Below, in pieces: positions 20,446 to 32,831 of a DNA stretch of 64,000 bases. The notes below the pieces were generated by a model, which had not been told where the DNA came from, did not search any database, and worked only from the letters and a program-made list of their open reading frames with translations. Position numbers and translations under genes: made by a program. The stretch is taken from contig NC_056000.1 of assembly GCF_018446385.1 (NCBI RefSeq), positions 35,935,511 through 35,999,510 on the forward strand, read 5' to 3'. The stretch's first letter is position 1. Every line of letters starts with the position of its first letter. This DNA is from Zingiber officinale (taxonomy: Eukaryota > Streptophyta > Magnoliopsida > Zingiberales > Zingiberaceae).

Positions 20446-20702
20446 CTTGTTATTCTCTTTGGACTGTTGATAGTTAACTGGTAACTTGCAGAGCATCTAG
20501 TTGTTTTCTCTAATTTTTCTGCAGATTTGGGCTTACGATTTCTGTTTTAAATGCAATTTATGAAAAGTTGTTTGACAAGACATTAGAAAACCAAGACGCT
20601 TTGAAGTGCTCTATTTGCATTGCTGAGTGTTCATTTGACATGGCTCCAGCATGATTTGTTGCCTTGTTTTATGAAAAGAAAAAAAAAATTGAACTTGGTT
20701 TG

Positions 20703-22280
20703 TCACTAAATTTGGATTGTTGAATGTTTAAATATTCAGTTATTTGTCTTACTGCAACTTAATTGATCGTGGATAAGTTTTTCTATGTTATCTACACCGC
20801 AATCTCATCGACAGCAAATTGTTATTGCTGAAATCATTATCAGGTGCAAATTTAAAGATGCCTCTCTGTTCAATCAATACCATTCAGAATTGAAATGCTA
20901 TACCAACAAATCCACATTTAGACTCGGAAACTTTTGGCAAAGTTGTGCAGTTTGATGCCCTTTTCATTCTTTTAGAATGTGATGAGATAATGATAATTTT
21001 AGAGAAACTAAGTTCGTATTTGTAGTGAATAAATAGAAATGGCACTGAAAACACAAACTTTCTCAGTTTGTAGCATACAATGTCAGTGCTTCAATATGAA
21101 CAAATCAATTTAGGAGAAAGAAACAGAGTTCAGAAATATATGTTGAGCTTGAACAAAGATTTTAATATGCCTAATACTATCTACAATGAGAAAAGGCACA
21201 TACTTGGAGATTTTAACTCAGTTTCTTTGTTTGATGCTTAGTATCCCATTGGTTTGATGTAAAATAGTCTGGTAATGTACTTGAAAATTTATTTTATAGA
21301 GTAAGTCAATTATTTTCTTCTATTTGAATAGATACAAGGAAAAATATTCTTTTCTTTCTATTCCTCCTTTTCCTTTTTGATCAAGCTCCTCCTGGTCCAC
21401 TTGATAAACTTCTGCCTACTCCACTTGGAAGCATAGTTAGATGCAGGGATGGTTTTGGTAAAGGTGGAGGCGTCAATAGTGATGGGGCTTCGACTAAGCT
21501 CTGCCTAATTGATCACCCCATCCATGATGCTAGCGTGCTGTGCCTAATTGTCTAATTGATCACGCCTTCGATGATGCTAGCGTCGGTGGTTTTCCATGAT
21601 ACAAACACTATAAGAAAACTATTTCACGTGATACAAACACAATCTCAGTCTTTGTTTTCATTGCTTTTTTTTGAGGGGTTCATCAACAATGTACTTTGAA
21701 CTATCAGTTTCTTTCTTTGATGCTTAGTTTGTTTCACTATTGTCGTGATCTTCCAGTGCTAAATGCTTTCTAGCTAGCTGCTAGATGCTAACCCGTGGCC
21801 ATGCAAATTAACAATTGTAATGCTGCTGTAAAGACAACAATTTTGGTTGCATCTTCCTTTTCATTCAAATCTGTCATTGCCAGCTAATGAAGAATATTTT
21901 TAATTTCAGTTGCTAGCAGACAAGGACCTCACTGTGCCATCCAAACGAGTAACTCCGACAAACCAATGTGTCGGATATGCTGTCCAGTTGTGCTGCGTGA
22001 GAGGTAATGTATCTGCTATACCTGATTCCTACTTTTAAATCAGGCATGATGCTTACTGTGCCACACACAAAGAAATATAATTTAATTTTAGTTGTAAGTA
22101 CATTGGCCAAGTTAGTTTTATTCATAAACTCTACCTTTGTAATGGCAATAGCTTGATTTGGAGAGCTGGAGGCCGGACTTTGTAGGGGTTTTCACTTCGG
22201 ATTAAGGAGGAAAAAATATAATTAATTTTATCACAATGTCTAATATATTTTTTTTAAAAGATTTTAAATTTAATAGAATA
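20703..22280. other. Intergenic, no gene recognised
   Basis: AT-rich sequence with no domain, exon or repeat that I can name. A local repeat of GATGCTAGCGT with TGCCTAATTG occurs at about 21505-21585. AG-bounded pieces such as 21909-21960 do not join into a conserved protein. Confidence 0.5.
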
Positions 22281-22289
22281 AAAGATAAG

Positions 22290-22830
22290 CATATATGGAG
22301 TTTAAATTTAATAATATTGAATGTAATAAGACAATTGTTGAGATAAAAAATGAATTATCTGAGAATTTTAAATATTTAGGATCATAGAAGGGATTAAAGG
22401 ATTAAGAAAGATATCTTAATAAGATAGTTGAAATGGAGGAACGCATTCGACGATTAGACATGCTATGTTTTATGGAGCCGAATGTTAAATTATGATTCAA
22501 ATATATGAGAAGTTGTAAAGATAAAGATATTAAAATGGATGTAAAGATATATAAGGATGGATAAACAAGAAATAAGAATATTAGAAAGAATGTCAGAATT
22601 ATGCTTATGGAGGAAAAACTTCTAGAGATATATTTAAGATGTTACGAACATATACCTCTGGTTAGACAATGTTAAATGAGAAAGAAAATAAATAAATGAA
22701 TAAAATATTTAAATATAAATGATATAATAAAGGATAAAGCTCAATGATTTGGAGGATTTATATATCCGATCTCACTTAGTGAGATAACACTTGATTACTA
22801 TTATTGTCGATTAATATATTTTTTAGCGTC
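22290..22830 (+). mobile_element. RTE-type LINE fragment (reverse transcriptase C-terminal part)
   Basis: Degenerate translation shows FKYLGS near 22365, then MLCFMEP (for the usual MLYGAE), KDKDIKMDVKIYKDG-like residues, NIR..VRIMLMEEKLLE, H..PLVRQC and a closing ISLSEI-type tail near 22775. That is the usual order at the C terminus of plant RTE LINEs. Many stops. 5' truncated, inactive. Confidence 0.65.
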
Positions 22831-24781
22831 ATTCTTTTCAGGTAAGAGTGAAAGCAAAGAATTATACAAGTGACACTGCATCTTTAAGCAGCTAAAAGGT
22901 TTATTGACAGGCTTTTGCAGCTTCTGATTGAGCCTCTTGATTCAATATTTGTTCTACACGTTTATCTTACCAAAAGGTGAGAGGTTGATGAGTAAAACGC
23001 AGTACAAGCTTGATGTCAACAAACTGAAAGCCTGTTCAGAATTGTGCTCATCTGGTCAGCAATGCAACTTGAATTAGAGTGGTTGATGTCGATACTTGGT
23101 AAGAATTATAAAAAAAAAAGTTACTTTGAAATGATTGTTTATGAGGAAGGCAAGAAAGGTCAAACAGGATGAGGCTGAGTGTTTATCTTTGCTGATGGTT
23201 GAAGCACAAAAGAGTGTAAAGTATCCATTGATCTGATGAATAAGAGATATTAAAGGTGGATTAAAGTGTTTTAAGTGATGATGCTCATTCCTTATTTTAA
23301 TTTTTTTTCAGGATGTTTGAAGCAACGACACATTGCTGGTTGCATTTGCCCACATGTCTCATCCCTGCAGCATCAGATGCCTAGTTGTGTGCCCGTGACT
23401 AGACCGTCGCGAGCTTGTGGCTGCCTAGTCGAGAGCTCACCATGACTCTACCTTGCCGGCTGGCTGTTCTTTCCTTTTTCACTCCTTTTCATTTTTCATT
23501 CTCTTCTACAATGACAAAAGGTTGTTCACTCATCCTAACATTCTCTAGATCAATATGAAGGAGATAAATTATGGATAATTATTAATCATTAGTACAAATA
23601 ATTAAAATATGAGGAAAGTATGTTCAGACATGTTGAATTTTAACTCCAAAGTTTTATATGATAACATCTTATGTCTTAACCATTGTACTGTCCTGAAAGG
23701 ATAATTCTCTTCTGCAGTGACTTTGGTAGGGGTGACTCATCGGATTAGATTTTAAATTTTAGACGAGATGAATATTTTAGAAGCAGATTTTTGAACATGT
23801 ATAAATTATATTTCAAATTTATCACATAGGTAAATCAAAGAAAGATTTTCAAGTTGAGGTTGGAACATTCGAATTATAAAAAAAATAATGATTTTTACTA
23901 TGTTGTTGGCGCAATTTGTACTGATTGTATCAAATTTAAGCATAAATTAATTTAAAAATCCACTTAGAAATCAGATGACTTGGATGCCATTTCAAAGACA
24001 TCGACATCGACATCGAATCATATCTCCATTAAAAAACAGGGAAAAAGATTGAAATTTGATGCTTTGATTTTTTTTCTATCTTTGTGATTATTTTTAATCT
24101 TTAAATATATTACTTGATGATAAATACTGATGGGCTTTTAGAGACTTTTTTTTCAGAAAAAAAAAAATATTTATTGGTATTTATAAAGACGTGAGCCCAT
24201 AAGTATTGCATGTCAAAAGGCATTTTGATTTATCTTTTAATATCTTTAGCTGTAATCTATTTATAATAAATAAAGATTTATGATTAAAATAAATCAAGTT
24301 ACACCATAAAAAAAAAAAACAAAGTGTGTCACGGAATGTAATTTAATTTTCAATTATATTTAAATCGATATACTTTTTTTAAAAAATAAATTATGACTGA
24401 CCGGTAGATTCTCGAGAATCTATTTGGCGATGCGCGATAGGGTGGCCGAAGTCTTAGATTTGGTCTGCTCTATTCGAAAAAACAAAAATTATATGCAGCC
24501 AATTGTCTAAAAAGGCCTCCATTTTTCAATTTTACCACGCTTAATCTCTACCTTCTATTGATCAGAAATAAGAGACGGATGAAAAAAAAAAACCTTATTG
24601 GAGGGACACAAATGGAAAAGGGTAATTGCTCTTATTCGATTCAATTTACCCCAAATTATTAGGATAATTAGAAAAAGGTGTCTGTAGCGTCCACATCACA
24701 TATGGTCTGTGGGCATGTCTGTGAGAAGGCAGGCAAAGTTGTCAGGACAATGTGCTGGAACGATATCAGCCGGATACCTTC

Positions 24782-24814
<33 letters not shown>

Positions 24815-25170
24815 TACTTTTTTAACAAAAAATTAAAAATAATAATAATAATTTTCCATTTGCCACATAAATTTTCATAGATTTCTCAAAATACTCAGAA
24901 TCCACGTGATTGAGATCATGATTTTGATAGAGTTATAAACACTCCTACATTTATTTATTTTTATTTGGCATTGAAAGATTCTAGTAATATTGACACTTAA
25001 TGTGGCGGAAAAAGCAGAGGTCACGTGGTCGGATTATTGGTCAACACAGAGTCAATTTGGTCTGACTGCGGATTGAGCTCGAGTTAAGTGGGTTAACTCA
25101 TGGTCAAATTCAGATCAAGTCAGCTGATTCATGATTGAGTTTAATTGAAGTCTGCGTCACATCCGAATTA
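22831..25170. other. AT-rich intergenic, little recognised
   Basis: No gene seen. 23550-23640 carries a weak reverse trace of the SINE family B body (GGAGATAAATTATGG). A TTA microsatellite lies at 24781-24813. Confidence 0.5.
24781..24813. repeat. (TTA)n microsatellite
   Basis: About eleven TTA/ATT units, followed at 24838 by a short AATAATAAT run, so the two could pair. Confidence 0.95.
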
Positions 25171-25177
25171 AGTGCAT

Positions 25178-25300
25178 GTGGCAAAAAGACGATTCGCTCG
25201 TACTCAGCGCTCTCGTCAATTCGTCCTTAGGTCAACACGGAGGAGATAAATCACGAATGACTATTAGCCATTAGTGCAAATGGCCAAGACATAAGGAAAA
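25178..25300 (-). mobile_element. SINE family B, 3' part, minus strand
   Basis: On the minus strand: GTGATTTATCTCCTCCGTG, TTGACC, a variable middle, then CGTCTTTTTGCCAC. This matches the 3' half of the 54232-54447 copy. Confidence 0.6.
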
Positions 25301-25399
25301 TTTAGGATTTAGAATTTGTCAAAATTTGTTTTGGTCTTCCTTCTAATCCCTTCTTCGTGTTCTTCCAATTTACTTTTTGAAGTGGTCGTTGATAGAGCC

Positions 25400-25640
25400 C
25401 TTCGTGTTAGTTAGAAGATTCTGATTAAAAAGGATTCTACTTAAACTTTATACCAATAGATGTTTGAACTTTTTGCTTAATAATATGATATCCTATATTT
25501 TGAACTTAATTTTTTGTGGATTAATTTTTGAATTTTATTCAAAAGGTCTCAAACAATGGAGATATTTTTTATCTTTTCAACTTATGATTTTTTCATATAT
25601 TTTTAATATAGGATTTTATTTGTATTCCTAATACTTCACC
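25400..25640 (+). mobile_element. Old degraded copy of the TGTTGGGG-type LTR
   Basis: The order TTCAAAAGGTCTCAAACAAT, GGAGATATTTTTTATC, CTTATGATTTTTTC, then AATATAGGATTTT parallels the LTR at 8470-8628. Strongly decayed; fossil. Confidence 0.45.
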
Positions 25641-26214
25641 GGAGTCCTTGGCAACAACTGTAAACCTCAATAACTGTAAGATCTGTCAACTGCTAGATCT
25701 GATAATTGTTGACCTAATAAGAATCGATTTGACAGGAGTCAATCTGAGAGAAACTGACCTGATGCATATCCAACTTACTGAAAAAGTTTAACTAAAGCTA
25801 GATACACGAAGGAATCGACCCATCCCATAATCTCAACTGGATCAACAATTATCAAAAAGATAGACCAACTCCTATATGTGCATCGGTCACAACAGACAAT
25901 GATCAATATTTTTTTTTTAAGTTACATTAAGTATTCAATATATGTTGACAAATTTTAAGGGTAATTGATCCAATTTCACATAAGTTTTCTATAAGCTACC
26001 AAATTAATCAAGAAGCGTTTCAACGAACGACCTATCAATCCGATATTCTTACAATCCGATATTCTTACGTCAAATAAAGATGTGATGGAGGCTAAAGTTG
26101 GGATTCAAAAATTAAAAGGGAGGTTTTAAAAACTTTAGAATGCAAATAAAATTTTACAATTCAACCCTACAAAATATCATTATCAATACCATAATATTAA
26201 ATTGATTATGAGTT

Positions 26215-26690
26215 TTTAAAATCTAGCACATTTTAAACAGCTAGTCCATTGCATAATGTCACTTGCTTATTGAATCGTATGTTAGATTTAATAATTTTAA
26301 ATGTTAAAAATTAAATTGATAAAAAAAAAATTCATATGAAACACTCATCATAAAATGACATGTGGCAATGTAAAAATACCACTTTATTAAAAAATAATGT
26401 TTTTTTTCATAAGGATAAGTTTGTTCTATTTATTTGTCAAGAGAATAATATGCAAATTCAATTTTGATTAAAAAAATGTTCATAATTGAGCTTGGACCAT
26501 TATAAGAGAAAGAGACAAATTTGTGAAAGGAAACCTCACCAAAAAAAAAGATTTTTGATAATATTTGTGGTCCTTAATAAAGAAATGATATGGGATTGAA
26601 AGAAATAAAAGTGATATTATTATAGGTAAAAATTAAAAGAACATTCCTTATTTTTATTATTATCAAAATGGACCATGTTTAATTAAATTG
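26215..26690 (+). repeat. Diverged segmental duplication, unit 1
   Basis: Shares with 27355-27935 the series AATGTTAAAAATTAAATTGA, TTGATTAAAAAAATGTTCAT, AAAAAAAGATTTTTGATA and GTGATATTATTAT in order, roughly 1.15 kb apart. AT-rich and noncoding. Not recognised as a known element. Confidence 0.75.
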
Positions 26691-27354
26691 TAGTAGTTTT
26701 ACTAATATTTGAGTATTTTTTTTACTAATATTAAAAGAACTTTGACCTATAATCACTTAGCACTTTTGAATATATTAGAACTACTACAACAACATTAAAA
26801 CTTCATTGCTTTTTACAAAGATCATACCGTTGAGTTCGATATATAGTACATCTATTATTAATTTTGTTGTTCTTGTCTCCATATGAATAACATTGACTCA
26901 TTCCTTCCAAGTCAATTCAGTCCTCATTCAATCAAGCACAACCCCGATATTAAGGATGGAAATTTATGATTGATTAAAGTGTCTGCCTAATCCTAGTGCT
27001 TCATAGAGTAGTTTGATTGCATATTGATATGTTCCCCCCATTGTCTTCTTTGTGTGACCAATATAACAAATTTATAAATTTAAGAAAACTAAGTGCATGT
27101 GGCCGACATCAATTCGATACTTTATATACTCAACACAACGAAAGAAAATGTAAAAGAAAAAAATAGCACCAAATTTAAATATAACTCCTACTTCACCTAA
27201 ATTCGATGAACCTTTAATTGAACCATAAGATTTGACCTTGAAAGACCTTCTTGATGACTTGATCTTTGATGTCTTCTTAGCCATGGAAAATCCCTTATTA
27301 AGTTGATCTTAAAAAACCCTCTTATTAACCTACTCCCTTAATTGAACTACAATT

Positions 27355-27935
27355 ATCAATTAAAATAGCTACAATGGTAGTTAATCCATTGCACCATGTC
27401 ACTTTCTTGTTAGATAATATGTTGATTTAATCATTTTAAATGTTAAAAATTAAATTGAAAAAAAAACTCACATATGAAACGTGTCTCATCATAAAATAGA
27501 AAGATGCATGTATGAAAGTGACCTGTGAAATTAAACAATGTACACAAATACTACTTGATTAAAAAATAATGGGTTTTTAAAGTTAATGATATAATATAAT
27601 AATTAAACTAAAACGTGTTTTTTTACTATAAAATAAATGGATGAGTAAAAAATGTGTGTTTCCATCTTCTTCACTGTTTTTTTTACTATTAATTATTTGT
27701 CACGAGAATAGTATGCAAATTCAATTTTGATTAAAAAAAAGTTCATAATTGAGCTTGGAGTTGGACCATTAGAAGAGAAATATACACATTTGTGGAAAAA
27801 AAATCTTCCAAAAAAAAGATTTTTGATATTATTTGTGTTTCATAATATGGAATTGAAAGAAATGGAAGTGATATTATTATGGACAAAAATTAAAATAGCA
27901 TTTTTTATTTTTATTATCATCAAAAGGTATTTCAT
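27355..27935 (+). repeat. Diverged segmental duplication, unit 2
   Basis: Counterpart of 26215-26690 with extra sequence around 27560-27660. The short reading frame inside (27727-27969) is low-complexity. Confidence 0.75.
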
Positions 27936-29300
27936 TTTGGAAAAAAAAAATATCAAAAGACCATTCTAAATTTCAAATATACTCTTATCCTTTAATTCAA
28001 CCATAATCTCCCTTCTTAATAAAAGACTTTAATGTGACTTGATCTTAGGAAATTCTCAAGAAAATTTTCTTAATCATTTGACTTTAAAGGACTTTTAATG
28101 TTTTAATCATGGAAAATTTCATTATAGCAATAGTGACACTTTAGATGATCCCTCAATATAATCATTAATTCTTCGATGACCATCTTTTAATTTTTCAACA
28201 AATCTCCGTGTGTGATATAATTATTCCTATTAGGTATACTTATTTATAAGTTTCACATGTAAATATATCTAACTTATAACTTATATTTAGTAAGTTTCGG
28301 GTAATTGGATGTGGGTTGAATGTGTAGTATGATCCGTTATCATCTATGGGTTGATAACAGATTAGTTGCCTATACAAGGAGATGCCCCAAAAGGTTTAAG
28401 GATTCTTCTTGACTTAGTTTCTTGTTCCCAGTTGACAAGAAATTTATCAGTGCCGTCATCTCCTAAGTCATTTGGAAGATTCTCTTTTGTTTGCTTCCGC
28501 TTCTTCTTCCTCATAATCTTCTATACGATGCAAAAGGATAAAGACATAATCCTTCAATCAGGTTCTTTGTTATGAAACTAGGTCTTTTCATTCTTATTTT
28601 TCTATTCGAATTCTTATTTCGATTGTGTAGAATTGAAAACTCAAATTCTATCACTTTGATAACAACATATTTAGCAATATGTTTATTATTAATTTTGGTC
28701 TAAGTCTACCATTATCGAACTGTGTTAGGACTCAAGAACCATGAAAATTTTAAAAAATGAATTGGAAATAAAAATTAATAAAATTATCTACAATAGTTTT
28801 GTAGGACATTTTTGAGTAAAGATGATTAGCATATTGATTTGGTTCATATCGATATTAGAAAAAGGATTGAGTTGAGCAATAATTATCATAAAAATATATT
28901 AATGCGCATCGTACATTTAAAGACAATGATATATCTATTCATTCACAAGCCTAAGAGATAATAAAATGATTTTAGTTTGTTTTGATCATGGCCAAACCTT
29001 CTTGTTTTTTTTCATTATATATGATCGATCTAGTGAGAATGAATTTCGGTGTTGCAATCTTCTAGCAACAACCATTTCATGCTCTTTAAAGAACTTTTCT
29101 CCCAATCCGTAAAGGCAATTAGTTCCTCCATTTTCGCACACTGTTTACCGGGAAGATATTTCATAAACTCAAACTTTGGAGGGTAAAATAAAAAGTAGAA
29201 ACCTATGAGGGTTAAAATAAAATTTTTTGGCACATTTGGAGGAATATTGAAAGGTAAATTTTGAGGGGCTGAAATAAAAATTCTCCGAAAGCAAGCAGCA
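27936..29300. other. Intergenic, nothing recognised
   Basis: AT-rich. No exon with conserved residues was found. 29000-29300 is the upstream region of the GGP gene. Confidence 0.5.
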
Positions 29301-29311
29301 GGCCTCCACCT

Positions 29312-29319
29312 CTATAAAT
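29312..29319 (+). promoter_or_regulatory. TATA box of GGP gene
   Basis: CTATAAAT about 155 bp before the ATG, preceded by a pyrimidine-rich stretch and followed by GGGCC. A transcript start near 29345 would fit. Confidence 0.5.
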
Positions 29320-29468
29320 GGGCCTCATCCCCTTCCTCCTCCCTCCCATCTCCATTGCTCCACGCTTCTTCCTCCCCAAAAGGTAGGATTTTGCGGGCGA
29401 ATCCGCCATTATCTTCCTCCTCCCACTCCATTCCCCTCCGAAAGAGGAAATCTTTAGGGAGAACGGAG

Positions 29469-30045
29469 ATGGGAGGAGAGAATGGAGACGCGGCGGTGGC
29501 GCCTGCGGCCGGGGAGAAGGAGGAGGGGAAAGAAAAGGGGCGGAGGAAGTTCGCGGTGCTGCTGTGCGCCGACGACTCGGAGTACGTGCGGAAGGCCTAC
29601 GGCGGGTACTTCAAGGTCTTCGTGGGGCTGCTGGGGGAGGAGGGCGAGGCGTGGCAAGTCTACCGCGCCGCCCACGGCGAGCTGCCGACGGCCGCCGAGG
29701 CCGACGGCTATGACGGGTTCGTGATCACCGGTAGCTGCAACGACGCCCACGGCGACGACCCCTGGATTGAGGGCCTCGTCGCCTTCCTCAGGACCCTCGA
29801 CGCCAAGAAGAAGAAGGTCCTCGGCGTCTGCTTTGGCCACCAGGTGGACGATGCTCTGTTTCTTTTACTTTCTTCGTAATTTCTACCATGAAATTTAATT
29901 TTAATAATTTACTGCAATTGCAATGCAAATATTTATTTATTTATTTATTTTTAAAAAATATATTAAAAACCATCTTTTTTCTTTCCCAAATATTTTGGGG
30001 CTTAAAATTAAAACAGAAATATTTCTTGGTTTAAACAAAAATATT

Positions 30046-30086
<41 letters not shown>

Positions 30087-31519
30087 TGGTGTAGATTTGA
30101 GCCGGAAAATTTGTAATGCAGGATAGGATAAGATTGCGTACAATAGATTTCAGGTGCTCCACATTGACGATATTCTGGACCGTCCGAAAGATTGTCCATT
30201 TTATGTCAAATCTTTGTGCATAAAATAGCTTTAATAGAGGTAAACTTCTTATGATCATTACTTGGTTAAATACTCAGCTGGTACAATCGGTAACCGATAG
30301 CCAATCTAGTCGTGTGGAATCGGCTTCATTTGGTTTCCAGAACACTGAGTTTGATTAGTTCTACTGTAATTCAGGAACAGATGGCCTATCTGATCCGGAA
30401 GATCGATCTTTTATCGGTTTGACTCCGGTTTGGGTTTCGGAAAATTGACATAATCCAAGTCTGCCTTTTGTCAAACATTATTCATCTCTTTTGATTTACC
30501 GAATGGAATTCGATGTTTTGTGTGGAATTTCTAGTTCGGTAAGAGGAAAAGGGAACTAACTTTCTTTGTTTTTTCTGCCATTGATGGTTCCATCGAATGA
30601 AGACTCTGTTTGTTACTTGCCCTCCCCCTCTAGATGCTAATGTTTCTGAAATTGGATCATGTTAAAACCGGCAATCGGTTGTTAAACAAGTCCGGTTGGC
30701 TCTTCGTTTGCGGATGCATATGGTTAGATTTCAGGAACTTACCGAAGATTCGATAAGGGTGAGCGTAGGTGGATCAAGAAGGTCAAGTTCTCGGCCATTG
30801 ATGACTATTTGTTGCGTTTCAAAAACTGAATTGGGCCAGTTAGTCTATACTTAAAACTTCGCTAACAATGCTTCACATATGATCAGTTTCCAAGATTTCC
30901 TACAATGCAATTGCTCATATCATCTTTTGCTCGGGCAGATCTTGAGCAGGGCTCTAGGGGGGACGACCGGCCGAGCCAAGAAAGGCTGGGACATCGGAGT
31001 CACCTGCATCCACCCCTCCCACACCATCATCAAGTCGCAGGCCTCGCTCCACATCCCCTCTCATCTCCCCGTAATCGAATTCCACCGCGACGAAGTCAGT
31101 GAATGCAGGATCGGTAGCTCGGTTTTTTTCAGCACTGGACTAGTACATAATGTTGGTTTGCCTTGTGTTCAGGTATGGCAACTGCCTCCTCAAGCAGAGG
31201 TGCTGGCTTGGTCCGAGAAGACCGGCATCGAGATGTTCAGATACGGAAACCACATAATGGGCATCCAAGGCCACCCGGAGTACGACAAAGGCATCCTCCT
31301 CCACCTCATCGATCGACTCCTCCAACGCAACCTCATTCAGGTTATTACTACTGAAAATCAATTGTGGCATATATAGTTTCAGTTGATGCTCAAGGACACT
31401 TTGTTTCACAGACTTGCCATGCGGAAGCCGCAAAGGCGAGCATCGGCATGCGACAACCGGACCGGGAGGCTTGGAAGAGGCTATGCAAAGGCTTCCTGAA
31501 GGGGGATCTTTTATGGTAA
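29469..31519 (+). CDS. GGP: Gamma-glutamyl peptidase-like class I glutamine amidotransferase
   Basis: Four exons: 29469-29843, 30939-31094, 31173-31340, 31412-31519, all phase 0, 268 residues. Relatives in Arabidopsis (GGP1/GGP3) cleave gamma-glutamyl bonds of glutathione conjugates in glucosinolate and camalexin synthesis and glutathione turnover, in the cytosol. The nucleophile elbow is VLGVCFGHQ with Cys121, and the other catalytic residues are in GIQGHPEY (His211, Glu213). KAYGGYFKVF, YDGFVITGS and the C-terminal QPDREAWKRLCKGFLKG also match. The first 24 residues, Glu/Lys/Gly/Ala-rich, extend beyond the Arabidopsis start. The ATG at 29469 (GGAGATGGG) is the first good one. The real substrate is unknown. 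Exon 1 is very GC-rich, while intron 1 (1.1 kb) holds a TA microsatellite. Confidence 0.9.
30048..30084. repeat. (TA)n microsatellite in GGP intron 1
   Basis: About 18 TA units. Just downstream (30118-30147) lies GGATAAGATTGCGTACAATA, resembling part of a widespread plant SINE 3' domain (see 58890-58962). Confidence 0.9.
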
Positions 31520-32249
31520 TCGAAAGAGAAGACACGGATCTCGACTGAAGCTCTATGTTTTCTACAAGGAGATTCTCAAGTGGAGATGCCAAGAACTGGA
31601 TAGAACAGTCTCATGTTCATGTAGCACCGGGCAACAGTTCGATCGAGCTGTTGTTGATGACTTGATTGGATCGAACCGTGTTGCGTTCATTGAATAATTG
31701 TGTGAGTTTTTATGTAGCATTGGTGTTCCTCAAAGTGAATAGAGGTAACTCACAAATCGAATGAAAGAAGTGTCTATTTTTTATCTCGAAAATATATATT
31801 TTTATTTTAGATGCTATAATATAAAATTAAAATAATTTTAAAATTATTAAGAGTAAAATTTGAAAGAGTGCTTTTGTTTTTAAATCATCAAGGTTTTTTT
31901 TATCAGACTTTCCACCTACTAGTTTTTTTTTAAAAAAAATCCAAGCTGTTCTCAAGTATTCGATATTATCATTATGAGGTATTAAATCCTTAATCGAAAA
32001 TGTCAGTGTAACAAAATTTATATGGTAGAACTTACGATTTTGTAACTAATTTGTCTTATCAAACAATGTTAATTTGTCTTATCAAACAATATTCATGTGA
32101 TAGTAAATATGAATTATAATTGTTATAATTATCATAACAATTATGAAATTGTTATTGGTATAATATTAAAGTAGTTATCATTCCATTGCTGTTTACACAA
32201 AATTGTCCGGTTCATAAAAGTGTTTGATTGGTTTAGGATTTACAACATG
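31520..32249. other. 3' flank of GGP gene, AT-rich
   Basis: No gene recognised. Small direct repeats (AATTTGTCTTATCAAACAAT twice, about 32048 and 32071). Confidence 0.5.
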
Positions 32250-32328
32250 TGACAATAATAAAAATAAAAAAAATAATAAATAAAATAAATTTTATCTCAC
32301 TAAATGAGGTTGATTATATGGATCTCGG
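32250..32328 (-). mobile_element. RTE LINE 3' tail, minus strand
   Basis: GACAATAATAAAAATAA, TTATCTCACTAAATGAGG, then ATATGGATC is the reverse of the 3' tail seen at 22775 and 37280. The tail is cut by the hAT MITE that follows. Confidence 0.55.
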
Positions 32329-32823
32329 TAAGGATGTCAATTCGGATGGATCGGGTCGGGTTAAGTTTTTTTTTTTTTACACTCAATCCGAACCCGACCC
32401 GAATCCGAGTTCAACTCAAAACATCTAAACCCGAACCCGAACCCCACCAACCCGAACCCAACCCAGATAATCCGAAAATCTGATTCAAAACGACTTTTTT
32501 GGACTATTTTTCCTATAATTCTTCACTTTTATCTCAATACTCTATCATTATCATACAAACATGATATTAATATACATAAAAACATCTTAATTTTCAAAAT
32601 AAAAATCGATTTAACCCCAAAAAACCCACTAAACCCTATATTTAAGTCAACCTAGGTCAACCCGGGTCAACCCGAACCCGACCCGACCCAACTCGAAATT
32701 TTTTAACTCTCCAACCCTCTAACCCGAACCTGACCCGAACCCGAAAATGTCCGACCTGATTCTGATTTTTTTCGGGTCGATTCGGGTTGAGTCGTCGGGT
32801 CGGGCTCATTTTTGATACCCCTA
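32329..32823. mobile_element. hAT-type MITE with 8 bp target duplication
   Basis: The ends read TAAGGATGTCAATTCGG and, on the complement, TAGGGGTATCAAAAATGAG. They are flanked by GATCTCGG (32321-32328) and GATCTTGG (32824-32831), 7 of 8 equal. The 495 bp body is rich in AACCCGACCC and GGGTCGGG, a nonautonomous hAT family common in plants. No transposase. Confidence 0.75.
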
Positions 32824-32831
32824 GATCTTGG

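Larger units (their letters stand above)
18542..20702 (+). repeat. Tandem duplication, unit 2
   Basis: A repeat of 16551-18541 with some indels. About 51 bp (roughly 18593-18643, beginning GAGAGAACAATATAACG) is absent from unit 1. The family A SINE head is internally doubled (two CCACGGTTTGAC blocks), and the family B SINE is more complete. Confidence 0.9.
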
